Shown here in pieces: positions 1-8,068 of a stretch of 64,000 nucleotides of DNA. How positions within the stretch are numbered: position 1 is the stretch's first letter; every line of letters starts with the position of its first letter. The DNA lies in contig NZ_FQZI01000001.1 in NCBI RefSeq assembly GCF_900142035.1, positions 806,001 to 870,000 of the forward strand. Direction: 5' to 3'. Both the position numbers and the translations under genes were made by a program. This DNA comes from Flavobacterium terrae. GTDB lineage: Bacteria > Bacteroidota > Bacteroidia > Flavobacteriales > Flavobacteriaceae. The notes beneath the pieces were generated by a model. It saw only the letters and a program-made list of their open reading frames with translations. It was not told the origin of the DNA and did not search any database.

Positions 1-886
1 ATTCAAGCCAAAACTTTCCAGATGTTGGGTCTTTTTTCATAGCATACGCAGCAGTAGGTTGATAGTTGTTGAAACTTCCTGCAACATATACAAAATCTTT
101 TCCTGGTGCAGTTAAAACTAAAGTTGCTTTAGTTGGATCTGAAATGTTGTAATTGATACCATCTTCTAAACCTCCAGCCATAGCTTGAGAGATAATTCCA
201 GGATTTACAATTACACTAAACTTTTTCGATTTTGTAACACTTGCTTGCGTTACTTCAAGCACATAAGAAGTATTAGCAGTAATGTTAGTGTGATTAAAAT
301 TGTATGTTGAAACACCGTTACTGGTATTAATACTAACATTATTAGCTTTTAGATTATAATTAGCTGTGCCATTAGTATTATTTGCAGAAATAGTTAAGTT
401 ACTTCCCGAAGTTATAATTGTTGCTGAGTTTTCAGTCGGAGAAGTCAAATTAAGATTGAATAAACCAACTTCAACTAACATATCTTGGCTTTTCTTGTCA
501 CCTGTACCATCTTTAGCTTTAACTAGAAAACCTATTCTACCAATATTAGATCTGTTATAAAATGTGTTGGGAATAAATGTAATAGAATAAGTATCGTTTC
601 CTGAATTATAAGTCAATCTATTGGTTTCACTTGAGTTGGTCCAAGTACCATTTGTTGGGCAATCAATAATGTTAGAATCATTTATGTCGTATGACCAAGC
701 CCATAAATACAAGGCATTTCCTACTACTCCCCAAGTGGCTTCATTAACTGAATTCCCTTGAAAAGTTAACGTTATTGATTGGTTTTCTTCAAAGGCAGTT
801 GGGTTTACATTATAACTAATGTTTTGTTGTTGTGCCCAAATTCCAATTGAAAAAGTAAAAAGAAATAGTTGTATAATTTTTTTCAT
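1..886 (-). CDS. Secreted multidomain protein, probably SusG-like alpha-amylase (partial, 3' end outside window)
   Basis: The reading frame opens at the ATG complementary to 884-886 and stays open to the window edge, giving about 295 residues. It starts with a signal peptide (MKKIIQLFLFTFSIGIWAQ). Two beta-rich regions follow; the second ends in a stretch (FVYVAGSFNNYQP, near residue 270) typical of the Ig-like/CBM48-type domain that precedes GH13 catalytic domains in flavobacterial amylases. No catalytic residues lie inside the window, so the amylase call is an inference from this domain and from its place as last gene of the susC-susD-susE series. It would act at the cell surface, cutting starch for SusC/D uptake. 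A hairpin separates it from the SusE-like gene. A pullulanase or other starch-active enzyme is the main alternative. Confidence 0.7.
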   Translation of the reverse strand, partial: MKKIIQLFLFTFSIGIWAQQQNISYNVNPTAFEENQSITLTFQGNSVNEATWGVVGNALYLWAWSYDINDSNIIDCPTNGTWTNSSETNRLTYNSGNDTYSITFIPNTFYNRSNIGRIGFLVKAKDGTGDKKSQDMLVEVGLFNLNLTSPTENSATIITSGSNLTISANNTNGTANYNLKANNVSINTSNGVSTYNFNHTNITANTSYVLEVTQASVTKSKKFSVIVNPGIISQAMAGGLEDGINYNISDPTKATLVLTAPGKDFVYVAGSFNNYQPTAAYAMKKDPTSGKFWLE

Positions 887-900
887 TGTGAGTATTTGTT

Positions 901-931
901 AAAAAAAGCTGGTCAAACCAGCCTTTTTTTT
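901..931 (-). terminator. Hairpin with flanking A and T runs between SusE-like gene and putative amylase
   Basis: Arms at 908-913 and 917-922 (GCTGGT/ACCAGC) with a 3-base loop, flanked by seven A on the left and eight T on the right. It reads as an intrinsic terminator in both directions. Because both flanking genes are on the minus strand, it probably attenuates read-through from susCDE into the putative amylase. Confidence 0.65.
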
Positions 932-933
932 GT

Positions 934-1989
934 TTACTGTATACTGTAAGTGTATTTTCTAGGATTGCTTAAATCTAAAATTACTGTATAAGTTCCAGGA
1001 GTTGAAACTGTTAAATTAGGCCCTCCGTAATCCATTGAATCATCACCATCGTTGTCAGCACCTAAATTTAATGACCAACCATTATTTGCTCTAAATTTGA
1101 ATTCTCCAGCACTTAAAGCAATTGTAATTTCCCATTTTTTTGTTGTTGGGTTATAAGTCATATCGTGATCTGGAGCTGGGTCAGGCCATCCATTAGGAGT
1201 TGCAGAACCAGTTATTGCCCAATTCGCTTGATCAGTTGAATAAGTTCCTGCAGCAGTATTAGCTTTTACTAAATAGTATCCAGCAGAAGCTTGACAGTTT
1301 GATTCGTTTGTTTCTACTAAAACGCCTGCAAAAGTTCCATCGTCCCCATAGTCTGTATTACCCCAAGCAAATTGACCAGATGCATTAGGAGCTACAAATT
1401 TAAATTCTCCGTCTAACCACACATATCCTTCGTAATCAGTTGCGCCATAAGCAGATGAAGCTAATAAAGGTGCTGTAGGAGGATCCCAACCTTGATGATT
1501 TCCAGGAACCGCAAGTTTAGGCAAATCAGTTGTAAAAGGAGTAACGTTGATAGTTAATTTGTTTGAAATAACTTCCATTACATTTGAAGTTCCTAATGAA
1601 GCTTTTACTCTAATGTCTATACCTCCAACTGAAAAAGGGATTAGTCCTGCTTCAAGAACTTTAGCATTAAACTGTTCATTACTTAAAGAAATTTGTCTCG
1701 CATTCGTTATTTGTAATGATTTTGGATCAGCAAAATCAGTACCTGCTTGAGCGATTTCAACATCATAGTTTACTTCAGTATTTACTGAGTACTTCGCATG
1801 GTTCCAAACTACAGTGATTGCAGGATTTGCAGGATTTGCAGGATCAAGTACGTATGATGTTCCTTCTTCTGGTGATACAAGAACAGGAGCATCTCCTGGT
1901 TCAACAACAGGATTTTTATCTTCTACTTCACAAGCAGTAAAACCTGCTAGTAAAGCCATTATCGAAACTATTTTAAATATTTTTTTCAT
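934..1989 (-). CDS. SusE/SusF-like outer-membrane starch-binding lipoprotein
   Basis: 351 residues. The signal peptide ends in a lipobox (GFTAC, Cys20), so the mature protein is a lipoprotein, likely surface exposed. The N-terminal part (about 30-150) matches the SusE domain style, with PVLVSPEEGTSYVLD and a VVWNHAKY segment. Two beta-sandwich glycan-binding modules seem to follow, each with a Gly/Asp-rich turn and aromatic residues (about 160-250 and 255-351, the latter with FKFRANNGWSLNLG). Such proteins hold starch at the surface next to SusCD. It lies 19 bases downstream of susD. An in-frame 9-base tandem repeat (1818-1844) encodes an Asp/Asn-Pro-Ala linker. SusE and SusF cannot be told apart here. 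Confidence 0.88.
   Translation of the reverse strand: MKKIFKIVSIMALLAGFTACEVEDKNPVVEPGDAPVLVSPEEGTSYVLDPANPANPAITVVWNHAKYSVNTEVNYDVEIAQAGTDFADPKSLQITNARQISLSNEQFNAKVLEAGLIPFSVGGIDIRVKASLGTSNVMEVISNKLTINVTPFTTDLPKLAVPGNHQGWDPPTAPLLASSAYGATDYEGYVWLDGEFKFVAPNASGQFAWGNTDYGDDGTFAGVLVETNESNCQASAGYYLVKANTAAGTYSTDQANWAITGSATPNGWPDPAPDHDMTYNPTTKKWEITIALSAGEFKFRANNGWSLNLGADNDGDDSMDYGGPNLTVSTPGTYTVILDLSNPRKYTYSIQ
1818..1844. repeat. Three perfect copies of a 9-bp tandem repeat in the SusE-like gene
   Basis: The plus-strand unit ttgcaggat occurs three times in succession. In the gene it encodes a Pro-Ala-Asn type linker (DPANPANPA) between the lipoprotein anchor and the first domain. Being a multiple of three, copy changes would keep frame. 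Confidence 0.85.
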
Positions 1990-2008
1990 TGTTCTTTATA
2001 TTAAAAAA

Positions 2009-3577
2009 TTAATAGCCAGGGTTTTGTGTTAAATTAGGGTTAGCTTGTAAAGCAGTAGTTGGAATTGGAAATAAGTTGTATGTTGCAGAAATTGGTTGTC
2101 CGGCAGCAACACCACCTTTCCATGGCCAGATATATGTATTTCCGGCAAATTTTCCAAAACGAATTAAATCAGTTCTTCTGTGTCCTTCAAAGTTTAATTC
2201 TCTACCTCTTTCATCGATAATAAAATCTAAATTTAATTCAGCAAGAGTTATCGGTAAAGCACCAGCTCTAGTTCTCACTTGATTTACATAAGTTAATCCT
2301 TGAGCAGTTGTAGTTCCAGTAGCTCCTCTAAGCGCACATTCAGCATACATTAAATAAGCATCTGCTAATCTAAATAATGGAAAATCAGTACCTGAAAAAT
2401 CAGTTGATCCCGAAGCACCAGAAAGATTTGAATTTCTGAATTTTATTGCTGGATAACCATTTGTCCAAACTTTATAATCATTCATTTCATATGAATGTCC
2501 ATTTTTCCAAAAAAGGTGTGCTCTTGAGTCAGGAGATGCATCTAATGCAGTAGGTGTGCTACCAAAAAGACCATACCAAGCTTTTGTAGCTCTATGACCT
2601 CCCCAACCTTGTAATGCACCATAATCACTTAAGGTCATGGTGTCAGTGCTTAAACTTCCATTAACTATATATGTTGTATTACCATAACTTTGACTAGATA
2701 CAGCATCAGCTAATAAAGGGAAAATGATTTCTGGAGAAGTATTATTATCACCTGAAAAATTAGCTAAGAAATTAGGAGCTAAACTATACCCACCTTCATC
2801 AATTACTTTTTTAATGTATGTAGCTGCATCGTTATATCTTGAAGTTCCAGTATACACTTCAGCATTCATATAAAGTTTTGCTAACAACATACGTACAACT
2901 GATTTGTTAGCTCTACCATACGTGTTAGTTGCAAAAATTTTCCCTTCAATATCTAAAAGTTCACTTTCTACAAAGTTAAACATTTCTGTACGCGTTGCTT
3001 GTGGTTTAGGAGTCGTGTTTCCTAAGTCGTCTTCTGTAACAATAACGCCTTTTCCAAAACAATCAATCATATAGTAATAAGCTAGTGATCTTAAAAAACG
3101 TAATTCACTAACATACTGTTCTTCGTTGGCAACATCAACTCCTTCTTCTAAAACTTTAATTATATTATTAGTTTGAGGAACTGTATAATATACTCTATCG
3201 TATAAATATCGGAAGAATTTATTGTTCGGAGTCCAACCTTTGGTTGTTGTTAACTGATCAAGTCCATCATCACCCCATCTATTTTTAATGGCATCAGCGG
3301 TAAAATCTTGAAGATTTATAATACCTCTTAAAAAAGCAGTTTCTCCAGGGTCTGGCCCTGAAATATCAGCACTTCCAGGGCCATTTGGTCCTGATAAAGC
3401 AAAGGTTCCATACATTTTTGATAAGAGACCTTCTATAGCTTGTGGATCATTTGCTAGCAATTGTTCTAAAGATAACTCAACTACTGGTTTTGTTTCTAAT
3501 TCATCTAAACAAGAGGTGAATAGCAATCCAATTAAGCTAAATCCTATGAGTTTTAATTTTATGTTTTTCATTTTCAA
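2009..3577 (-). CDS. susD: SusD/RagB family starch-binding outer-membrane lipoprotein
   Basis: 522 residues with a lipoprotein signal (LLFTSC, Cys about 23). The N-terminal half holds the helical TPR-like scaffold of the SusD family, and the C-terminal half has family features such as FRLADAYLMYAECALRGA, a YVNQVRTRAG segment and IIDERGRELNFEGHRRTDLIRFG (about residues 410-480). These are strong SusD/RagB signatures. SusD caps the SusC barrel and captures the glycan. It starts 3 bases downstream of susC, as in nearly all SusCD pairs. The maltodextrin substrate is inferred from neighbouring amylases, maltose phosphorylase and GH97 enzyme. Confidence 0.95.
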   Translation of the reverse strand: MKMKNIKLKLIGFSLIGLLFTSCLDELETKPVVELSLEQLLANDPQAIEGLLSKMYGTFALSGPNGPGSADISGPDPGETAFLRGIINLQDFTADAIKNRWGDDGLDQLTTTKGWTPNNKFFRYLYDRVYYTVPQTNNIIKVLEEGVDVANEEQYVSELRFLRSLAYYYMIDCFGKGVIVTEDDLGNTTPKPQATRTEMFNFVESELLDIEGKIFATNTYGRANKSVVRMLLAKLYMNAEVYTGTSRYNDAATYIKKVIDEGGYSLAPNFLANFSGDNNTSPEIIFPLLADAVSSQSYGNTTYIVNGSLSTDTMTLSDYGALQGWGGHRATKAWYGLFGSTPTALDASPDSRAHLFWKNGHSYEMNDYKVWTNGYPAIKFRNSNLSGASGSTDFSGTDFPLFRLADAYLMYAECALRGATGTTTAQGLTYVNQVRTRAGALPITLAELNLDFIIDERGRELNFEGHRRTDLIRFGKFAGNTYIWPWKGGVAAGQPISATYNLFPIPTTALQANPNLTQNPGY

Positions 3578-3580
3578 TTC

Positions 3581-6500
3581 TTAAAAATTAACATTTACAC
3601 CAAAACTATATACTTGTGGTCTTGGATAGAAATTATTATCAATTGCGTTAAAATTTTCTGGATCTTGTCCCGAATATTTAGTAACTAAAAACAAGTTGTT
3701 TGCAGCAACATAAAGACGTAATGATCCATTTTTAATAGCATTGTTTACTTTATATCCTAACGTAATGTTTTCACATCTCAGGAAACTGGCATCTTCAAGG
3801 AAATAATCTGAAAAATAACGCGGGTCATTATTGTCTTGAAATAATGTTTCTCCACTTAGAATATTAGTCAAAGCATTACTATTTACTGGAACTACTTGAT
3901 TAGCATTACCGCTTTGCATTGCTCTAGCATTGTAAGTTAAACCTCCAACTTGACCTCTAAAACTAGCAGTTAAATCAATGTTTTTATAAGTAACAGTTGT
4001 ACCAAAACCAAATGTCCAGTTGGGACGCATTGCTCTATATACTCTATCTTCATCATTAATTACATTGTCGTTATTTCTGTCTACAAATGCACCTTCAATT
4101 GGTTTTCCGTTTGAATCGTAAATTTGTTCAAAAACCCAGGCTGAATAGGGTTGAAAACCTACTGCATGTCTAGCTAATCTAACACCTGTTCCTATTGGTA
4201 ATCCAGATTCATCTGCAGATACAGAACTTCTTCCTTTTAAGTCAGTAACTTCTGAATGATTAAATGCAAGATTTCCATTTAATTCCCAAGTAAAGTTATC
4301 ATTAGATATAGGTTTAATGCTTAAACTTGCTTCTGCACCTTCTCCTTCAGTGGACCCTACATTTGAAACAAACTCGTTTGTAAGGGATTGGCCAGGCGAA
4401 GCTTGAACTCTAGCTAAAAGATCATCTGTTTTTCGTTTGTAAAGATCAACACTTCCTGATATAATGTCTTTAAATAGACCAAAATCTAGTCCAACATTAT
4501 AAGTAGTTGTTTTTTCCCAAGTTAAATTTGGATCAAATGGTAAAGCTGAATATGAGTTAAAGCCAGGTAAATACTGACTACTACTTCCTGCAGCACTAAA
4601 CAATGGAACTGATGGATAATATCCCACGGCTCCTGTGATATCTTGTTGACCAGTTTTACCCCAGCCAAATCGAAGTTTTAGATTGTCTACAATTTTATTT
4701 TCTTTTAAGAAAGACTCATCATTAATTTTCCAAGCAAAAGCTGCAGAAGGGAAATAACCCCAACGTTTGTTTTCTCTAAAAAGTGAGGATCCATCTGCTC
4801 TGTAAGAAAAAGTAAATAAATATTTATTTGCTAAATCAATGTTAGCTCTTCCAAAGAATGATTGCAAGTTTAGAACATTATAATATCTATTAGTTGGATT
4901 TTGAGCGTTAATGACTACTTCTCTTAAACCAGTTGTAGCATTGTATTGGTATCTGGTTTGATTTCCGTCATTTTTAAAGTTTTGATAAGAATAGCCACCT
5001 TGTATGTCAAATTTTTTCAAAAATCCATTTAGTTCTTTTGTGTAAACTAAATAGCCATCCATTGTTTTATTTGTGATATGTTGTCTTTCACTATAATTTA
5101 CCCCTGGATTAAATATGCCACCACTTTGAGGTCTGTATGTTTGAATTGCATTTCCAAAGTATTCTTCTTTGATGTTTGATCTTGATGCTTCAATTCCTAG
5201 ATTTAGAACAGCTCTTAAATCTGGGAAAAAGTGAAGTTTGTAATCAAATTCAACATTTCCTAAAACCTTTTTAATTTCCTCAGGTCTTTTTCTTTGTTCA
5301 ATAATAGCTAATGGGTTTGTAGGTCCGTCAAGAGTATAAGCATTTAAACCTGTATCGAATCGATATCCTTGATAGTATCCTCCAAATATATTATTTGGAC
5401 TTGAAGCATAAACTGGTTTTGTTGGATCCATATTTATTGCACCGCCAAAAATTCCACCTTCATCAATGGTGTTTTTTTCTGACCATTGCCCTTTAGCATT
5501 AAAATCTATTTTAAGATGATTGTCTAAAAGGGTAGGGTTCATTTTTAATGAAGTTGTAACTCTTTCGAATTCATTAGTTCTAACCAATCCTTCAGCATTT
5601 GTATAGCCTACAGAAGCTCTGAAAGGTATTTTTTTGAATAAATTAGCTCTAGCACTAAAATGATTGTCAGATGTTACAGAGTTTTGGTATATGGCATCTT
5701 GCCAGTTTGTGTCATACAAAATTCTTCCTTCAATTTGTGGGGTTGATGGGTCATCTGTTAACGTATTACTTGGGTCATCAATACCTAAATTGTTGGTTAA
5801 CGTAGGAAAGTTATTTCTAACAAATTCTGCAAATTCGGGACCTCCCATCATTTTAACTCTATCTCTAGCATTACCTATAGCTACGCTACTTGAGAAATTA
5901 AATTCAGGCTTGCCAGAAGTTCCCTTTTTAGTTGTAATGATGATAATTCCGTTTGAAGCTCTTGAACCATATATTGCAGTTGCAGAAGCATCTTTTAAAA
6001 TGCTGAAAGTTTCAATGTCATTAGGGTTTACTAATGAAAGTGGATTACCATTTCCAGCAGCATTAACCAAATCGATTGGCACGCCGTCTATTACAATGAG
6101 TGGATTGTTTTGTGCACTTAAAGATGATCCTCCACGAATACGAATATTAGGCGCAGAATCTGGTGCTCCACCCGCAGTAGTAATTCTAACTCCAGGAGCT
6201 TTACCAGTTAGTAACTGATCTACAGAAACAACCGGTCCTTTGTTAAAGTCTTTACTTGTAATTAAATCTACTGATCCAGTAGCGTCTTTCTTTTTAACAG
6301 AACCATAACCAATCACAACTACTTCATCTAATTTAGAAGATGATTCTTGTAGGCCTACTGTGATATTGTTTTGTCCAGTGAAGGTGATTGCTTCTTCTGT
6401 GAATCCTAAATAGGAAAAGGTGATAATATCTCCTTGTTTTAAATTTGTTAATGTAAAGCTTCCGTCAAATCCTGTGGAAACTCCATTAGTTGTTCCTTTT

Positions 6501-6634
6501 ACAAGTACATTTACTCCAGGTAATGGTTCGCCTAATTTTTTGTCGGTAACAATTCCTGATAACTTACTCTGAGCGAGCAAAGTAGCTGGTAGCATGAGTA
6601 GTAAAAGTAAAAACTTATTATACAATGTTTTCAT
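3581..6634 (-). CDS. susC: SusC/RagA family TonB-linked outer-membrane transporter
   Basis: 1017 residues. A signal peptide (cleavage near LLAQ, residue 21) is followed by a carboxypeptidase-D regulatory-like domain (about 23-105, with LPGVNVLVKGTTNG), the plug domain starting at LDEVVVIGYGS (about 103), a SusC-type segment IRIRGGSSLS and ILKDASATAIYGSRASNG (about 165-230), and a long barrel ending in an aromatic residue (VNVNF). It imports oligosaccharides across the outer membrane with TonB energy. It is first in a minus-strand operon with susD, the SusE-like gene and the putative amylase. The upstream region is shared with a divergent LacI-type regulator and holds a 14-bp palindrome. Maltodextrin specificity is inferred from context. 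Confidence 0.95.
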   Translation of the reverse strand: MKTLYNKFLLLLLMLPATLLAQSKLSGIVTDKKLGEPLPGVNVLVKGTTNGVSTGFDGSFTLTNLKQGDIITFSYLGFTEEAITFTGQNNITVGLQESSSKLDEVVVIGYGSVKKKDATGSVDLITSKDFNKGPVVSVDQLLTGKAPGVRITTAGGAPDSAPNIRIRGGSSLSAQNNPLIVIDGVPIDLVNAAGNGNPLSLVNPNDIETFSILKDASATAIYGSRASNGIIIITTKKGTSGKPEFNFSSSVAIGNARDRVKMMGGPEFAEFVRNNFPTLTNNLGIDDPSNTLTDDPSTPQIEGRILYDTNWQDAIYQNSVTSDNHFSARANLFKKIPFRASVGYTNAEGLVRTNEFERVTTSLKMNPTLLDNHLKIDFNAKGQWSEKNTIDEGGIFGGAINMDPTKPVYASSPNNIFGGYYQGYRFDTGLNAYTLDGPTNPLAIIEQRKRPEEIKKVLGNVEFDYKLHFFPDLRAVLNLGIEASRSNIKEEYFGNAIQTYRPQSGGIFNPGVNYSERQHITNKTMDGYLVYTKELNGFLKKFDIQGGYSYQNFKNDGNQTRYQYNATTGLREVVINAQNPTNRYYNVLNLQSFFGRANIDLANKYLFTFSYRADGSSLFRENKRWGYFPSAAFAWKINDESFLKENKIVDNLKLRFGWGKTGQQDITGAVGYYPSVPLFSAAGSSSQYLPGFNSYSALPFDPNLTWEKTTTYNVGLDFGLFKDIISGSVDLYKRKTDDLLARVQASPGQSLTNEFVSNVGSTEGEGAEASLSIKPISNDNFTWELNGNLAFNHSEVTDLKGRSSVSADESGLPIGTGVRLARHAVGFQPYSAWVFEQIYDSNGKPIEGAFVDRNNDNVINDEDRVYRAMRPNWTFGFGTTVTYKNIDLTASFRGQVGGLTYNARAMQSGNANQVVPVNSNALTNILSGETLFQDNNDPRYFSDYFLEDASFLRCENITLGYKVNNAIKNGSLRLYVAANNLFLVTKYSGQDPENFNAIDNNFYPRPQVYSFGVNVNF

Positions 6635-6667
6635 ACAATTTGTTTAGGTTAAAAATTGATTTTAAAA

Positions 6668-6686
6668 CACATATTTTTTACTTCGA
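6668..6686. promoter_or_regulatory. Candidate regulatory element upstream of susC, shared with the sugar-import operon promoter
   Basis: The sequence cacatattttttacttcga recurs with a single inserted base at 7986-8005, in the promoter of the plus-strand maltose operon. It lies 34-52 bases before the susC start. The match suggests one regulator binds both places; no protein can be assigned from sequence alone. Confidence 0.45.
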
Positions 6687-6743
6687 TTGTTAAATTTAGT
6701 TAAAATTTCTAATAAATTTCACGAACACTTGTTAATTGTGCAC

Positions 6744-6757
6744 CGAAAACGTTTTCG
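6744..6757. promoter_or_regulatory. Perfect 14-bp palindrome, candidate LacI-family operator
   Basis: cgaaaacgttttcg is a perfect palindrome with the central CG typical of LacI-family operators. It sits between the divergent susC and LacI-type regulator genes, about 105-110 bases from each start, so it could control both directions. Confidence 0.7.
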
Positions 6758-6861
6758 TGTTAAAAACTTTTGATAAAAATCATTTTTTTGTAGGTAAAAT
6801 TGCCATTCCAAAAAATATAATTTACTTTTATTTTAGAATCACTATTTTCTAAAAACTATTA

Positions 6862-7878
6862 ATGAAAAAGAAAATCACTTTAAAACAAATTGCTAAAGAG
6901 TTAGATGTCTCAATATCAACGGTTTCTAAATCGTTAAGAAATAGCACAGAAATTAGTGAGGACACTCGCGAAAAAGTACAAGCTTTTGCAAAATTGTATA
7001 ATTTTAAACCTAATAACATTGCTTTGAGTTTGAAGAATAGAAAAACTAAGACTATAGCGGTAATAATACCTGAAATTGTGCATCATTTTTTTGCTACTGT
7101 TATTAGTGGTATAGAAAGTGTTGCGAATGAAAATGGATATAATGTTATTGTTTGTCTTTCAGATGAGTCATTTGATAAAGAAGTGATCAACATGGAGATG
7201 CTTGCTGGAGGCAGTATAGATGGTTTTATTATGTCTTTATCAAAAGGAACCCAGTCTAAAGGAGATTTTCATCACATACAAGAGGTTATTAATCAAGGTA
7301 TGCCTGTTGTAATGTTTGACCGAATTACGAATGACATATTTTGTGATAAAGTAATTATTGATGACAAAACTGCGGCTCAAGATGCGGTTAACTATCTAAT
7401 ATTTAAAGGAGAAAAGAAAATAGGTTTAATTACTACTGTAGATTATGTAAGTGTAGGGAAGTACAGAACTGATGGTTACATGCAGGCACTTAGACAAAAC
7501 AATCTAATTGTTAAGGATGAACTCATTTTAAAAATTGAAGATATTGACAATTGCGCAATTGAAATAGAGAAATACATAAAAGAAAATGATATAGACGGTA
7601 TTTTTGCTGTAAATGAACTTTTTGCTGTTACTGCAATAAAAGCAGCAAGAAAGTTAGGTAAGAGAGTTCCAGAAGATTTATCAGTAATTGGATTTACAGA
7701 TGGGATTATTTCAAATTATTCCACACCTTCAATTACAACTGTTAGTCAAGACGGGGTTATTATGGGGCAAAAAGCGGCCAAATTACTTATTGATAGACTA
7801 GAAAATGATGAAGAAGATGAGTTTTATACTACAGAAATTGTAGACACACATCTAGTAGAAAGAGAGTCGACAAAATAA
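6862..7878 (+). CDS. LacI family transcriptional regulator of the maltodextrin locus
   Basis: 338 residues. An N-terminal LacI helix-turn-helix (about 4-50: LKQIAKELDVSISTVSKSL, then FKPNNIALSLK as hinge) is followed by a periplasmic-binding-protein-like effector domain (TIAVIIPEIVHHFF at about 60 through the GFTDGIISNYSTPSITTV segment at about 275-295). It is divergent from susC and directly upstream of the maltose uptake and phosphorolysis operon, so it probably responds to maltose or a derived sugar. The palindrome at 6744-6757 is the obvious operator candidate, and a related AACGTT-centred site lies just after its stop. Whether it represses or activates cannot be read from the sequence. 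Confidence 0.93.
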   Translation: MKKKITLKQIAKELDVSISTVSKSLRNSTEISEDTREKVQAFAKLYNFKPNNIALSLKNRKTKTIAVIIPEIVHHFFATVISGIESVANENGYNVIVCLSDESFDKEVINMEMLAGGSIDGFIMSLSKGTQSKGDFHHIQEVINQGMPVVMFDRITNDIFCDKVIIDDKTAAQDAVNYLIFKGEKKIGLITTVDYVSVGKYRTDGYMQALRQNNLIVKDELILKIEDIDNCAIEIEKYIKENDIDGIFAVNELFAVTAIKAARKLGKRVPEDLSVIGFTDGIISNYSTPSITTVSQDGVIMGQKAAKLLIDRLENDEEDEFYTTEIVDTHLVERESTK

Positions 7879-7889
7879 AAGTTATTAAG

Positions 7890-7905
7890 ACTATAACGTT
7901 GTAGT
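7890..7905. promoter_or_regulatory. Near-perfect 16-bp palindrome with AACGTT core, second LacI-type operator candidate
   Basis: actataacgttgtagt pairs in 7 of 8 positions and shares the AACGTT core of the palindrome at 6744-6757. It lies between the regulator stop and the MFS start, about 165 bases before the latter. Confidence 0.45.
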
Positions 7906-7985
7906 GCCTTATTTTTAAGGGTATTCCATTTTTAGCGTATACAACTAATTTAAATCTTTATTATATTTACGTTAATATTATCAAG

Positions 7986-8043
7986 CACATACTTTTTTAC
8001 TTCGAAACTAAAAATATGTATTGATAAGCACATAACGCTTATC
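7986..8043. promoter_or_regulatory. Nested repeats in the promoter region of the maltose operon
   Basis: 7986-8005 repeats the susC upstream element with one extra base. With 8010-8019 it forms an imperfect inverted repeat (ACATAcTTTTT ... AAAAATATGT around TTCGAA). A separate perfect inverted repeat, GATAAGC/GCTTATC, spans 8023-8043 with a 7-base spacer. The 9-mer aagcacata occurs at 7983-7991 and 8026-8034, 43 bases apart. The cluster ends 25 bases before the MFS start. Confidence 0.5.
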
Positions 8044-8068
8044 GTAGTATAAACTTTAAATTACGATA

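Noticed and set aside
5664..6218. 184-codon open frame on the plus strand inside susC
   Set aside because: It is a shadow of the susC gene with no recognisable domain, and the opposite frame is clearly coding.
7907..7920. Short hairpin CCTTA-TTTT-TAAGG after the LacI regulator
   Set aside because: Only five pairs and no T run follow, so I do not call it a terminator.
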